Source of the DNA: Murimonas intestini
Lineage (GTDB): Bacteria; Bacillota; Clostridia; Lachnospirales; Lachnospiraceae
Assembly: GCF_024622195.1 (NCBI RefSeq)
Contig: NZ_JANKBI010000015.1
Coordinates: 85,983 to 149,982 of the forward strand
DNA length: 64,000 nucleotides
Direction of reading: 5' to 3'
Shown: piece after piece, positions 9,517 to 14,944 of the stretch
How positions within the stretch are numbered: the first letter of the stretch is position 1
How the letters are laid out: the number at the start of each line of letters is the position of its first letter
Made by a program: the position numbers and the translations under genes
The notes under the pieces: generated by a model
Database searches by the model: none
The model's input: the letters and a program-made list of their open reading frames with translations, nothing else
What the model was told of the DNA's origin: nothing

Positions 9517-9729
9517 ATGAAGAAAGAAAACATAAAGCAGTGGTTAAAAGCAGCAGGAGTCAGAGCAATCAAGACAGTAGCACAGACAGCAATTGCTACC
9601 ATCGGTACTGCAGCAGTACTGGGGGATGTCAACTGGGCTATGGTAGGCAGCGCAGCCGTGCTGGCTGGGGTATTATCCTTACTTACCAGTGTGGCGGGGC
9701 TTCCTGAATTAACAGGGGAGGGAAAGTAA
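9517..9729 (+). CDS. Phage holin, r1t-type
   Basis: A 70-residue protein with two hydrophobic segments (TIGTAAVLGDVNWAMVGS and AAVLAGVLSLLTSVAGL) and a basic N-terminus (KQWLKAAGVRAIKTVAQTAIA), matching the layout of the lactococcal r1t holin family. GAGAGG at about 9503 serves as ribosome-binding site. The stop is directly followed by the endolysin ATG at 9730, a typical holin-endolysin pair. It forms membrane lesions at the end of the lytic cycle. Confidence 0.85.
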   Translation: MKKENIKQWLKAAGVRAIKTVAQTAIATIGTAAVLGDVNWAMVGSAAVLAGVLSLLTSVAGLPELTGEGK

Positions 9730-10725
9730 ATGCAGATAAATAAATTAATTACGCCGTACAATCATTACAATGGCCGTGGAGGCCAGGGGATAAAGTACAT
9801 TGTCATCCATTATGTAGGGGCCCTGGGAGGGGCGAAAGAAAACTGCCAGTATTATGCCAGCGGTGATGTAGGGGCCAGCGCACATTATTATGTGGGCTTT
9901 TCCGGGGAGATATGGCAGAGCGTTGAGGATGCTAACGGTGCATGGAGTGTAGGAGGTGGGCGTCAGAGCAGCGAGGGCGGTGCTTATTATGGGCAGTGTA
10001 CTAATTATAATTCACTCAGCATAGAGATGTGCGTACATAAGAGAAACCACAACACAATGAACGCCACAGACAGAGACTGGTATTTTGAAGATGCCACAGT
10101 CAAGTCAGCTGTTGAGCTTACAAAGTACCTCATGAGTAAATATGGTATACCCGCAGATCGTGTAATCAGGCATTATGACGTCAATGGTAAGACATGCCCT
10201 AATCCATATGTTTACAATCACACAAAACATACATGGGCAGCTTTCAAGGCAGCACTTGCGGGGGCGAGTACTGAACCAGCTCCGCAGCCGTCAAAACCAG
10301 ATGAGGCCGGGATCATCTACAGAGTACAGACAGGGGCTTTCAAAGACAAGAAACTTGCTGACAGCTTTGCAGCCACGCTCAAGAGTCAGGGGTTTGAAAC
10401 CTGTATTAAACAGACTGAGAGTTTATATAAGGTTCAGATAGGGGCCTTTTCCATGAAAGCTAATGCTGACTCTATGCTGAAAAAATTACAGTCATATGGC
10501 TATGGGGGTTTTGTCACGGGAGGTGATACCGTGGAGGCAAAAGAAAAAACTGTAAAAGTGACGACAGACGTGCTCAATATAAGGACTGGCCCCGGAACGA
10601 GTTATACACTGTCGGGGCAGATTACTGACCGGGGTACATATACGATCGTAGAGACTTCAGGCAATTGGGGCAAGCTCAAGAGCGGCGCAGGCTGGATTTG
10701 CCTGGATTATACGAGAAATAGTTGA
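9730..10725 (+). CDS. Endolysin: N-acetylmuramoyl-L-alanine amidase with SPOR and SH3b domains
   Basis: 331 residues. Residues 20-170 form an Amidase_2/PGRP-type domain; H27 (IVIHYVG), H148 and C156 (RHYDVNGKTCP) fit the zinc ligands. It cuts the bond between muramic acid and the peptide stem. Residues about 194-263 are a SPOR-like domain with two half repeats (YRVQTGAFKDKK and YKVQIGAFSMKA), likely to bind peptidoglycan. Residues about 275-329 are a bacterial SH3 wall-binding domain (LNIRTGPGTSY). No signal peptide is present, so export relies on the holin. Its stop codon overlaps the -35 box of the following RNA promoter. Confidence 0.92.
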   Translation: MQINKLITPYNHYNGRGGQGIKYIVIHYVGALGGAKENCQYYASGDVGASAHYYVGFSGEIWQSVEDANGAWSVGGGRQSSEGGAYYGQCTNYNSLSIEMCVHKRNHNTMNATDRDWYFEDATVKSAVELTKYLMSKYGIPADRVIRHYDVNGKTCPNPYVYNHTKHTWAAFKAALAGASTEPAPQPSKPDEAGIIYRVQTGAFKDKKLADSFAATLKSQGFETCIKQTESLYKVQIGAFSMKANADSMLKKLQSYGYGGFVTGGDTVEAKEKTVKVTTDVLNIRTGPGTSYTLSGQITDRGTYTIVETSGNWGKLKSGAGWICLDYTRNS

Positions 10726-10750
10726 CAAAAATAAGCGTGTGTGCTAGTAT
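10722..10750 (+). promoter_or_regulatory. Strong sigma-A promoter of the CRISPR-repeat-like RNA
   Basis: TTGACA (10722-10727), 17-base spacer, TAGTAT (10745-10750), with an extended -10 TG at 10742-10743. Transcription would start near 10757, two bases before the first repeat. The -35 box overlaps the endolysin stop codon. No ORF with a ribosome-binding site follows before the terminator. Confidence 0.8.
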
Positions 10751-10758
10751 ATAAATAT

Positions 10759-10927
10759 GTCAAGGGAATGTCCTTGCGGATTGAAATAATAGTTTTATTT
10801 ATAGCTTTGCCGTTGCAAAACGGTGTCTGCCCCGTCAGGGACAGCGGATTGAAATATTAATAATTTTATTTATGTTTTTTCCGTTATATAACGGGTGTCT
10901 GCCCTGTAAAGGGCAGTGGATTGAAAT
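10759..10927 (+). repeat. Three CRISPR-repeat-like hairpin elements
   Basis: Repeat 1 is 10759-10787 (stem CAAGG/CCTTG). Repeat 2 is 10825-10855 (stem CTG-C-CCC paired with GGG-A-CAG, one mismatch). Repeat 3 is 10897-10927 (perfect stem CTGCCC/GGGCAG). Repeats 2 and 3 start GTCTGCCC; repeat 1 starts GTCAAGG. All end GGATTGAAAT, and repeat 3 ends GTGGATTGAAAT, the same as many type I-C CRISPR repeats. The stem sequences differ between repeats yet stay paired, which points to selection on RNA structure. I do not call this a CRISPR array because the two linkers resemble each other. Confidence 0.75.
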
Positions 10928-10949
10928 AATAAAGTTGTAAATAGCGACA

Positions 10950-10989
10950 CACAAAAAAAGAGTAACTTTCGGGTTGCTCTTTTTTTGTG
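10950..10989 (+). terminator. Terminator of the repeat RNA, possibly bidirectional
   Basis: A 17-position stem (CACAAAAAAAGAGTAAC paired with GTTGCTCTTTTTTTGTG, with one T-G wobble) has a TTTCGG loop, and its 3' arm contains seven T. The A-run on the 5' arm gives a T-run on the minus strand, so it may also end minus-strand transcripts. Confidence 0.85.
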
Positions 10990-11004
10990 CAAATAAAGAA
11001 ATTA

Positions 11005-11027
11005 AACTGCCCTTGTACAGGGCAGTT
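11005..11027. repeat. Inverted stem resembling repeat 3 of the small RNA
   Basis: An 8-bp stem AACTGCCC/GGGCAGTT with a 7-base loop lies just past the stop of the minus-strand gene. Read on the minus strand it is CTGCCCTGTA-CA-AAGGGCAGT, which equals the stem-loop of repeat 3 apart from two extra loop bases. It lacks the GGATTGAAAT tail. It could be a 3'-end hairpin for the minus-strand mRNA, or a solitary relic of the same repeat. Confidence 0.6.
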
Positions 11028-11044
11028 GGTTTACAGGGTATTTG

Positions 11045-11563
11045 TTAAATTGCATCTAATAATTTAGCATAAAAATCAGCGTTGATATCACTGTGAGCGC
11101 TGTGCATGAGTTTATGTCTGTCATATCCATAGGCAGATAATGCGATAACTGTTTGTGATATGATCTCTTCATCGGGGAGTAGATCTGCTTTAGCCGCGAA
11201 GGCCTTAACCTCATTATCAATTTGAAATAAAATAGTATCTAAGACAAGTTTTAATTTTGTCTTAGGCTGCATTGGTTCTTCTCCATTATTTTGAGATTCA
11301 ACATCCTGCACCAGCATGTTAAAATCTAAATCCTCTGGAATGGATGTTGTTATGTACACAACCTCCGCATAATCATCAGGTATACTGAGAGGCTTTACAA
11401 CAGCGTATTTATTTACGCCATCAACGCTATATACATACAAATTTAAATCAGGGCTACAAGCTGGCTCTGTATATGGGATATTGTTTTTTACAAGAGTCTT
11501 GTAAAATTCTGTTTCTATAATCTGACGTGTTACATCGATTCCGTAATGTTTAAAGGTCTTCAT
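11045..11563 (-). CDS. Prophage accessory protein of unknown function
   Basis: A 172-residue protein with ATG preceded on the minus strand by AGGGAG, a good ribosome-binding site. No signal peptide or membrane segment. Residues 1-90 look alpha/beta (YGIDVTRQIIETEFYKTLV..LNLYVYSVDGVNKYAVVKPL). An acidic, Asn/Glu-rich linker follows (VESQNNGEEPMQP), then a helical C-terminus (LKLVLDTILFQIDNEVKAFAAKADLL). I do not recognise a family. A minus-strand TATAAT lies about 25-30 bases upstream of the start. The gene is convergent with the repeat RNA and in the classic spot for lysogenic-conversion or anti-defence cargo. It does not resemble ToxN-type toxins, so a type III toxin-antitoxin pairing with the repeat RNA is unlikely. 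Confidence 0.75.
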   Translation of the reverse strand: MKTFKHYGIDVTRQIIETEFYKTLVKNNIPYTEPACSPDLNLYVYSVDGVNKYAVVKPLSIPDDYAEVVYITTSIPEDLDFNMLVQDVESQNNGEEPMQPKTKLKLVLDTILFQIDNEVKAFAAKADLLPDEEIISQTVIALSAYGYDRHKLMHSAHSDINADFYAKLLDAI

Positions 11564-11660
11564 ACTCTAATCTCCCTTGCACTTTGTCTTAATTATATGT
11601 TATAATATTTTTGCGGGGGAGCGGTGGCAAGTCCGCCCTCCCTTTGCTTTCTCTCAAAGC

Positions 11661-11810
11661 CTATTCTGCAGGCTTTTGTTTTTTTGGTTCGTTTGGAAAC
11701 TCAATTCCTAGGATTTCCATTAAATTTCTGTAAGCTTCTATTTCTGTGCTGCCTCTCTGCGCTTCTTTGATTAAAAATCTTTGCATTTCTTCTTTGGTCA
11801 TACTTTCCAT
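11661..11810 (-). CDS. Small prophage protein (49 residues)
   Basis: An ORF beginning MESMTKEEMQRFLIKEAQ with a strong GGAGG 8-9 bases before its ATG and its own promoter (11873-11901). The protein is helical and charged, ends in a Lys/Pro-rich tail (NEPKKQKPAE), and has no membrane segment. Its stop region forms the hairpin AAAGCCT/AGGCTTT, followed on the plus strand by a T-run. It lies in the same direction as the unknown gene at 11045-11563 and about 100 bases upstream of it, so the two may share a transcript. The function is not recognised. Confidence 0.65.
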   Translation of the reverse strand: MESMTKEEMQRFLIKEAQRGSTEIEAYRNLMEILGIEFPNEPKKQKPAE

Positions 11811-11843
11811 TTGTTCCTCCTTTCTCCGCTTGCCCGGTCATTC

Positions 11844-11865
11844 GTTAAAGGATGTCTCCTTTAAC
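11844..11865 (-). promoter_or_regulatory. Leader hairpin before the 49-residue gene
   Basis: A perfect 9-bp inverted repeat GTTAAAGGA/TCCTTTAAC with a 4-base loop lies in the 5' leader between the -10 box and the ribosome-binding site. It contains an AAAGGAG that it would hide, so it may stabilise the leader or act as a decoy site. Confidence 0.55.
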
Positions 11866-11872
11866 TATCTTT

Positions 11873-11901
11873 ATTATATTACCATTCGTACGAATAGTCA
11901 A
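11873..11901 (-). promoter_or_regulatory. Operator-embedded promoter for the 49-residue gene
   Basis: On the minus strand: TTGACT, 17-base spacer, TATAAT. The palindrome ATTCGTACGAAT (11884-11895) fills the spacer immediately next to the -35 box. Binding there would block RNA polymerase. Confidence 0.8.
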
Positions 11902-12077
11902 GCTTTTTTAATGATTATTCTATCTCCCTCAAGTGAGATAATTACATCTTTGTCTTCGGGAGTAATATTAAGGGCTTTTATAAAGTCATTTGGAAGGGTT
12001 AACCTTGCCATGATAGAACTTTTACTTGCAGTTCCGCCAGGCTTATTAAAGAGTATCTTTCTTTTTATAGGCTCCAC
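11898..12077 (-). CDS. AbrB/MazE/SpoVT-like small DNA-binding regulator
   Basis: A 59-residue protein starting at GTG 12077 behind AAAGGAGGTGATAAA. The sequence ..GTASKSSIMARLTLPNDFIKALNITPEDKDVIISLEGDRIIIKKA has the swapped-hairpin (AbrB-like) pattern: a polar strand, R-L-T-L-P as the loop core, a short helix ending in N-I-T-P-E-D, and two C-terminal strands. Such proteins dimerise and bind palindromes. Its own promoter and two neighbouring promoters carry ATTCGTACGAAT-type sites in their spacers, so I infer that it is their repressor and autoregulates. Whether it is also an antitoxin is unknown; no toxin gene is adjacent. Confidence 0.75.
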   Translation of the reverse strand: MEPIKRKILFNKPGGTASKSSIMARLTLPNDFIKALNITPEDKDVIISLEGDRIIIKKA

Positions 12078-12100
12078 TTTATCACCTCCTTTTCTTTTGT

Positions 12101-12129
12101 ATTATATATCATTCGTACAAATAAAACAA
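12101..12129 (-). promoter_or_regulatory. Autoregulated promoter of the AbrB-like gene
   Basis: Minus strand: TTGTTT (12124-12129), 17-base spacer, TATAAT (12101-12106). The spacer holds an imperfect operator, ATTCGTACAAAT on the plus strand (12111-12122). The weaker match would fit a self-limiting promoter. Confidence 0.75.
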
Positions 12130-12141
12130 TAGAATATGTAT

Positions 12142-12177
12142 ATTCGTACGAATTGCACAAAAATCATTCGTACGATT
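12142..12177. promoter_or_regulatory. Two further ATTCGTACGAAT-type operators
   Basis: ATTCGTACGAAT at 12142-12153 and ATTCGTACGATT at 12166-12177, between the divergent promoters. Centre-to-centre spacing is 24 bases, and about 31-34 bases to the flanking sites. They may allow cooperative binding. No clean promoter of their own was found. Confidence 0.7.
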
Positions 12178-12192
12178 TAGGCAGAATGCATA

Positions 12193-12221
12193 TTGAATTA
12201 TTCGTACGAATAGTATATAAT
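12193..12221 (+). promoter_or_regulatory. Operator-embedded promoter of the 156-residue prophage gene
   Basis: TTGAAT (12193-12198), 17-base spacer, TATAAT (12216-12221). A perfect ATTCGTACGAAT (12200-12211) lies in the spacer, the same arrangement as at 11873-11901. Confidence 0.8.
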
Positions 12222-12254
12222 GTAATCAAGATAAAGAACGGAGGAAATAAAAAA

Positions 12255-12725
12255 ATGAAAAAATATAACTTATCAAAAATCATGAAAGAAGCATGGAAAA
12301 TTTATAGAGAGACACAGAAATGTGTAGCACAGTATAGATTAAGCTTCTCAGAATGTCTTAAGAGGGCATGGAAAGAAGCGAAAGAAATTGCAAGAATAAT
12401 TGATGCATCAGTGATCGAGATGAAAGTAGCAAGACATGACAGCTTTACAGTTAACACTTTAACAGGTGTCATTTCCGGGAAAACATATACAGCAAAGGAA
12501 TTTATTAAAAGTAACTTTAAAGCTATATGGGATGGAGCGACAAAATGCTGGATCACAGATCCGGAAGCGCTCAAAAAAGAAATTACAGAAAACGCAGCAT
12601 ATTATAAAAAATATGTTGTGGACAACGGTGAAATAGTAGATAATAAGCTTGTAAATTGTAATGATGGCTTTTATAGCCGAATTACTTACTCAAGCGGAAA
12701 AGTAGAATATGCATTCGTAGGATGA
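12255..12725 (+). CDS. Prophage accessory protein with tandem helical motif
   Basis: 156 residues from ATG 12255 behind GGAGG; the longer upstream frame would begin inside the promoter and is rejected. The N-terminus has two copies of a helical motif (LSKIMKEAWKIYRETQK and FSECLKRAWKEAKEIAR), a pattern I associate with proteins of Firmicutes mobile elements. The C-terminal part (SFTVNTLTGVISGKTYTAKEFIKSNFKAIWD..) is alpha/beta and ends in a beta hairpin (GFYSRITYSSGKVEYAF). It is transcribed from a promoter containing the AbrB-like operator and diverges from that regulator. The function is unknown; a regulated lysogenic or anti-defence role is a guess from context. Confidence 0.75.
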   Translation: MKKYNLSKIMKEAWKIYRETQKCVAQYRLSFSECLKRAWKEAKEIARIIDASVIEMKVARHDSFTVNTLTGVISGKTYTAKEFIKSNFKAIWDGATKCWITDPEALKKEITENAAYYKKYVVDNGEIVDNKLVNCNDGFYSRITYSSGKVEYAFVG

Positions 12726-12770
12726 TTATCACCCGTCCCGGAGGTTACGAGGGCAGAGAGGGGAAACTTC

Positions 12771-13025
12771 ATGAACAAATATACAGATGGAAATAATACG
12801 GTGCACGCCGCAAATTATCAAGAGGCGGCAGAAAAGCTTTATGGACAGCAATATTATATTAACCCGATGTCTCCATCGAATAGTAACAACACGATCCCGA
12901 CAACCTATGTGTATAAGCACCGAGGCTACGCAGAGGTTCTTGTTTTTGCAGTTGGGGATAAGCAGGGCACATATTGGGGTGTCCAGCAGGGGAAACCTGC
13001 AAAACACATTATAAAACGCATATAA
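12771..13025 (+). CDS. Small prophage protein of unknown function
   Basis: 84 residues; ATG 12771 has a GAGGGG site about 8 bases upstream. A second frame starting at 12787 overlaps and lacks a comparable site. The sequence (..NYQEAAEKLYGQQYYINPMSPS..TYVYKHRGYAEVLVFAVGDKQGTYWGVQQG..) suggests a small alpha/beta fold with Tyr/Gly-rich strands and no membrane segment. It lies 45 bases after the 156-residue gene and probably shares its transcript. No family recognised. Confidence 0.6.
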   Translation: MNKYTDGNNTVHAANYQEAAEKLYGQQYYINPMSPSNSNNTIPTTYVYKHRGYAEVLVFAVGDKQGTYWGVQQGKPAKHIIKRI

Positions 13026-13493
13026 TTTGTATCGTAAATTTTTTTGTATATAAAAACCCCGGGTAGGGAGTACCTGGGGTTACAGGAGTGCCGGTAAGGA
13101 ATCCGGCACGAGTTATGAAAACATCATTATAATAAGACATTTTACAGCGGATGTCAATTATTGTCGGTCGCAAGTTACGACATTAGTCGACATGTAAATC
13201 CGCAAGGTAAATAAAAAATGTCGTAGAAATATAGACACATTGATTCGGATGTATTCCGGTCGTCGGCATTGATAAACCCTTGATTATTCAAGGGTTTATT
13301 TTTTTTGTTTGTGAGGATTGCCCGTTATGACCAGAAAACACATTAAAAATTATTAAATATAACTGAAGAAACCTTAAAAATTTCAATGAAAGTAGAAAAA
13401 TATTCTATGTTTTATCGGATAAACATCAGTTATACTGTCAATATCAACAAAGAACACGAAAAAAGAGTGTCAAAGTGAAGGGAGAAATTGTAT
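13026..13493. other. Prophage-host boundary, no gene seen
   Basis: The region contains a minus-strand-type terminator (13052-13081: stem with AACCCC/GGGGTT, A-run on its left). It also contains a 7-bp hairpin GTGCCGG/CCGGCAC (13088-13109), a long inverted repeat bounded by GCGGAT and ATCCGC (about 13156-13202), a plus-strand terminator (13272-13306), and the AT-rich leader of mglB. The right attachment site should lie here, because phage genes stop at 13025 and host sugar genes start at 13494. Its exact position cannot be fixed without the left end. Confidence 0.5.
13272..13306 (+). terminator. Rho-independent terminator upstream of mglB
   Basis: An 11-bp stem ATAAACCCTTG/CAAGGGTTTAT with a 6-base loop, followed by seven T. 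It insulates mglB from the left-hand genes and may be the terminator of the host transcript interrupted by the prophage. Confidence 0.9.
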
Positions 13494-14792
13494 ATGAAGA
13501 AACAAATTGCTTTAGCGACTATGGCAGCAGTGCTCGGACTTTCAGTTACCGCATATGGTGCCGGTGATTCCCAAAAGGCAGACACAGCAGCAAAGGTTCC
13601 AGCAGATGTGACATTAACAAAATCAGCAGAGGTGGAAAACAAGGATAAACCTTTAGTATGGTTTAACCGCCAGCCATCCAACAGTTCTACAGGCGAGCTT
13701 GATATGACAGCTCTGAACTATAATAAAGATACATATTATGTAGGATTCGATGCAAACCAGGGCGCTGAGCTTCAGGGTACAATGGTTAAAGAGTATATCG
13801 AGAAAAACATTGACACCATCGACCGTAACGGTGACGGCGTAATCGGATATGTTCTGGCAATCGGAGATATCGGACATAATGACTCTATCGCCCGTACAAG
13901 AGGTGTACGTAAGGCACTTGGCACAGGCGTTGAGAAAGACGGAGACATCAACAGTGAACCAATCGGAACAAACTCAGACGGTTCAGCATCCGCAGTACAG
14001 GACGGATCAATTGAAGTCAACGGAAAGACATATGTAGTCAGGGAGCTTGCTTCTCAGGAAATGAAGAACTCCGCAGGTGCTACATGGGATGCAGCTACAG
14101 CAGGCAATACGATCGGCACATGGTCTTCATCTTTTGGCGATGAGATCGATGTTGTTGTATCTAATAATGACGGAATGGGCATGTCAATGTTCAATGCATG
14201 GTCAAATGACAATAAGGTTCCTACATTTGGATACGATGCAAACAGTGATGCAGTGGCAGCTATCGCAGAAGGCTACGGCGGAACGATCAGCCAGCATGCA
14301 GATGTACAGGCATACCTGACACTTCGTGTTCTTCGTAATGCTCTTGACGGAGTAGATATCGATACAGGTATCGGCACAGCTGACGAAGCCGGAAATGTTC
14401 TGTCTGACGATGTATATGTATACAGAGAAGAAGAGCGTTCCTACTATGCATTAAATGTTGCAGTTACAGCTGATAACTATCAGGATTTCACAGATTCCAC
14501 AATGGTTTATGAGCCGGTATCAAAACAGCTTGATGAAAGCACACATGCTGTAAAGAAGGTTTGGCTTGATATCTATAATGCTGCAGATAACTTCCTGAGC
14601 TCAACATACCAGCCGCTGCTGCAGAAATATGATGATCTTCTTAATCTGGATGTTGATTATATAGGCGGAGATGGACAGACTGAGTCTAACATTACAAACC
14701 GTCTTGGAAATCCAAGCCAGTATGATGCATTTGCAATCAACATGGTTAAGACAGATAATGCCGCTTCTTACACATCTTTACTTAATCAGTAA
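13494..14792 (+). CDS. mglB: Galactose/glucose-binding protein of the Mgl importer
   Basis: 432 residues from ATG 13494 (AAGGGAG upstream; a TTG at 13488 is less likely). The N-terminus is a signal peptide (MKKQIALATMAAVLGLSVTAYG) without a lipobox cysteine, unusual for a Gram-positive binding protein. The mature part has the two-lobed sugar-binding fold, with an EF-hand-like calcium loop (DTIDRNGDGVIG) as in MglB, the hinge-region pattern VVVSNNDGMGMSMFNAW, and the substrate-site region PTFGYDANSDAVAAIAEG. It is longer than E. coli MglB because of insertions near residues 150-185 and a C-terminal extension. It is followed by the MglA ATPase and MglC permease, and a dedicated two-component system lies downstream. 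Confidence 0.9.
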   Translation: MKKQIALATMAAVLGLSVTAYGAGDSQKADTAAKVPADVTLTKSAEVENKDKPLVWFNRQPSNSSTGELDMTALNYNKDTYYVGFDANQGAELQGTMVKEYIEKNIDTIDRNGDGVIGYVLAIGDIGHNDSIARTRGVRKALGTGVEKDGDINSEPIGTNSDGSASAVQDGSIEVNGKTYVVRELASQEMKNSAGATWDAATAGNTIGTWSSSFGDEIDVVVSNNDGMGMSMFNAWSNDNKVPTFGYDANSDAVAAIAEGYGGTISQHADVQAYLTLRVLRNALDGVDIDTGIGTADEAGNVLSDDVYVYREEERSYYALNVAVTADNYQDFTDSTMVYEPVSKQLDESTHAVKKVWLDIYNAADNFLSSTYQPLLQKYDDLLNLDVDYIGGDGQTESNITNRLGNPSQYDAFAINMVKTDNAASYTSLLNQ

Positions 14793-14814
14793 TATTTATC
14801 GAAACATGGAGGAT

Positions 14815-14892
14815 GCTCCGGCGGATTGCAGAGCGGTTCAGATCTATGATGTTATCAGAGCTGACGGGCCGCTACAGCAAGAACGCCGGAGC
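14815..14892 (+). promoter_or_regulatory. Intercistronic stem-loop between mglB and mglA
   Basis: GCTCCGGCG (14815-14823) pairs perfectly with CGCCGGAGC (14884-14892), enclosing 60 bases. No T-run follows. Such a structure would favour high binding-protein mRNA levels over the membrane components by protecting the upstream 3' end. Confidence 0.65.
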
Positions 14893-14944
14893 GTTCTTGA
14901 ATTTAGGGTCAATCAACTAAAAATACATATACAGGGGTAAAATA

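Larger units (their letters stand above)
10757..10989 (+). ncRNA. Predicted small RNA carrying three type I-C-like CRISPR repeats
   Basis: This is a stand-alone transcription unit of about 230 nt with its own promoter and terminator, lying between the endolysin and a convergent gene and lacking any credible ORF. It contains three 29-31-nt hairpin elements, each ending in GGATTGAAAT. The two linkers (37 and 41 nt) are related to each other: both are T-rich with TTTTATTTAT, and both end in a hairpin of stem CCGTT/AACGG. No cas gene is present. Phage-borne solitary or few CRISPR repeats are known to act as RNA anti-CRISPRs (Racr) by capturing Cas subunits, and that is the leading hypothesis here. 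A decayed mini-array and another structured RNA family remain alternatives. Confidence 0.7.

Noticed and set aside
10759..10927. Ordinary CRISPR array
   Set aside because: Only three diverged repeats, linkers that resemble each other and fold into the same hairpin, a dedicated terminator and no cas genes nearby.
10722..11563. Type III toxin-antitoxin (ToxIN-like repeat RNA plus toxin)
   Set aside because: The neighbouring gene is on the opposite strand and does not look like a ToxN-type RNase; the repeat unit of about 66-72 nt is longer than that of known antitoxin RNAs.
11599..11685. Plus-strand small RNA with TATAAT at 11599 and a hairpin plus T-run at 11656-11685
   Set aside because: The T-run derives from the Lys codons of the 49-residue gene on the other strand and the -35 match is weak; not strong enough to report as a feature.
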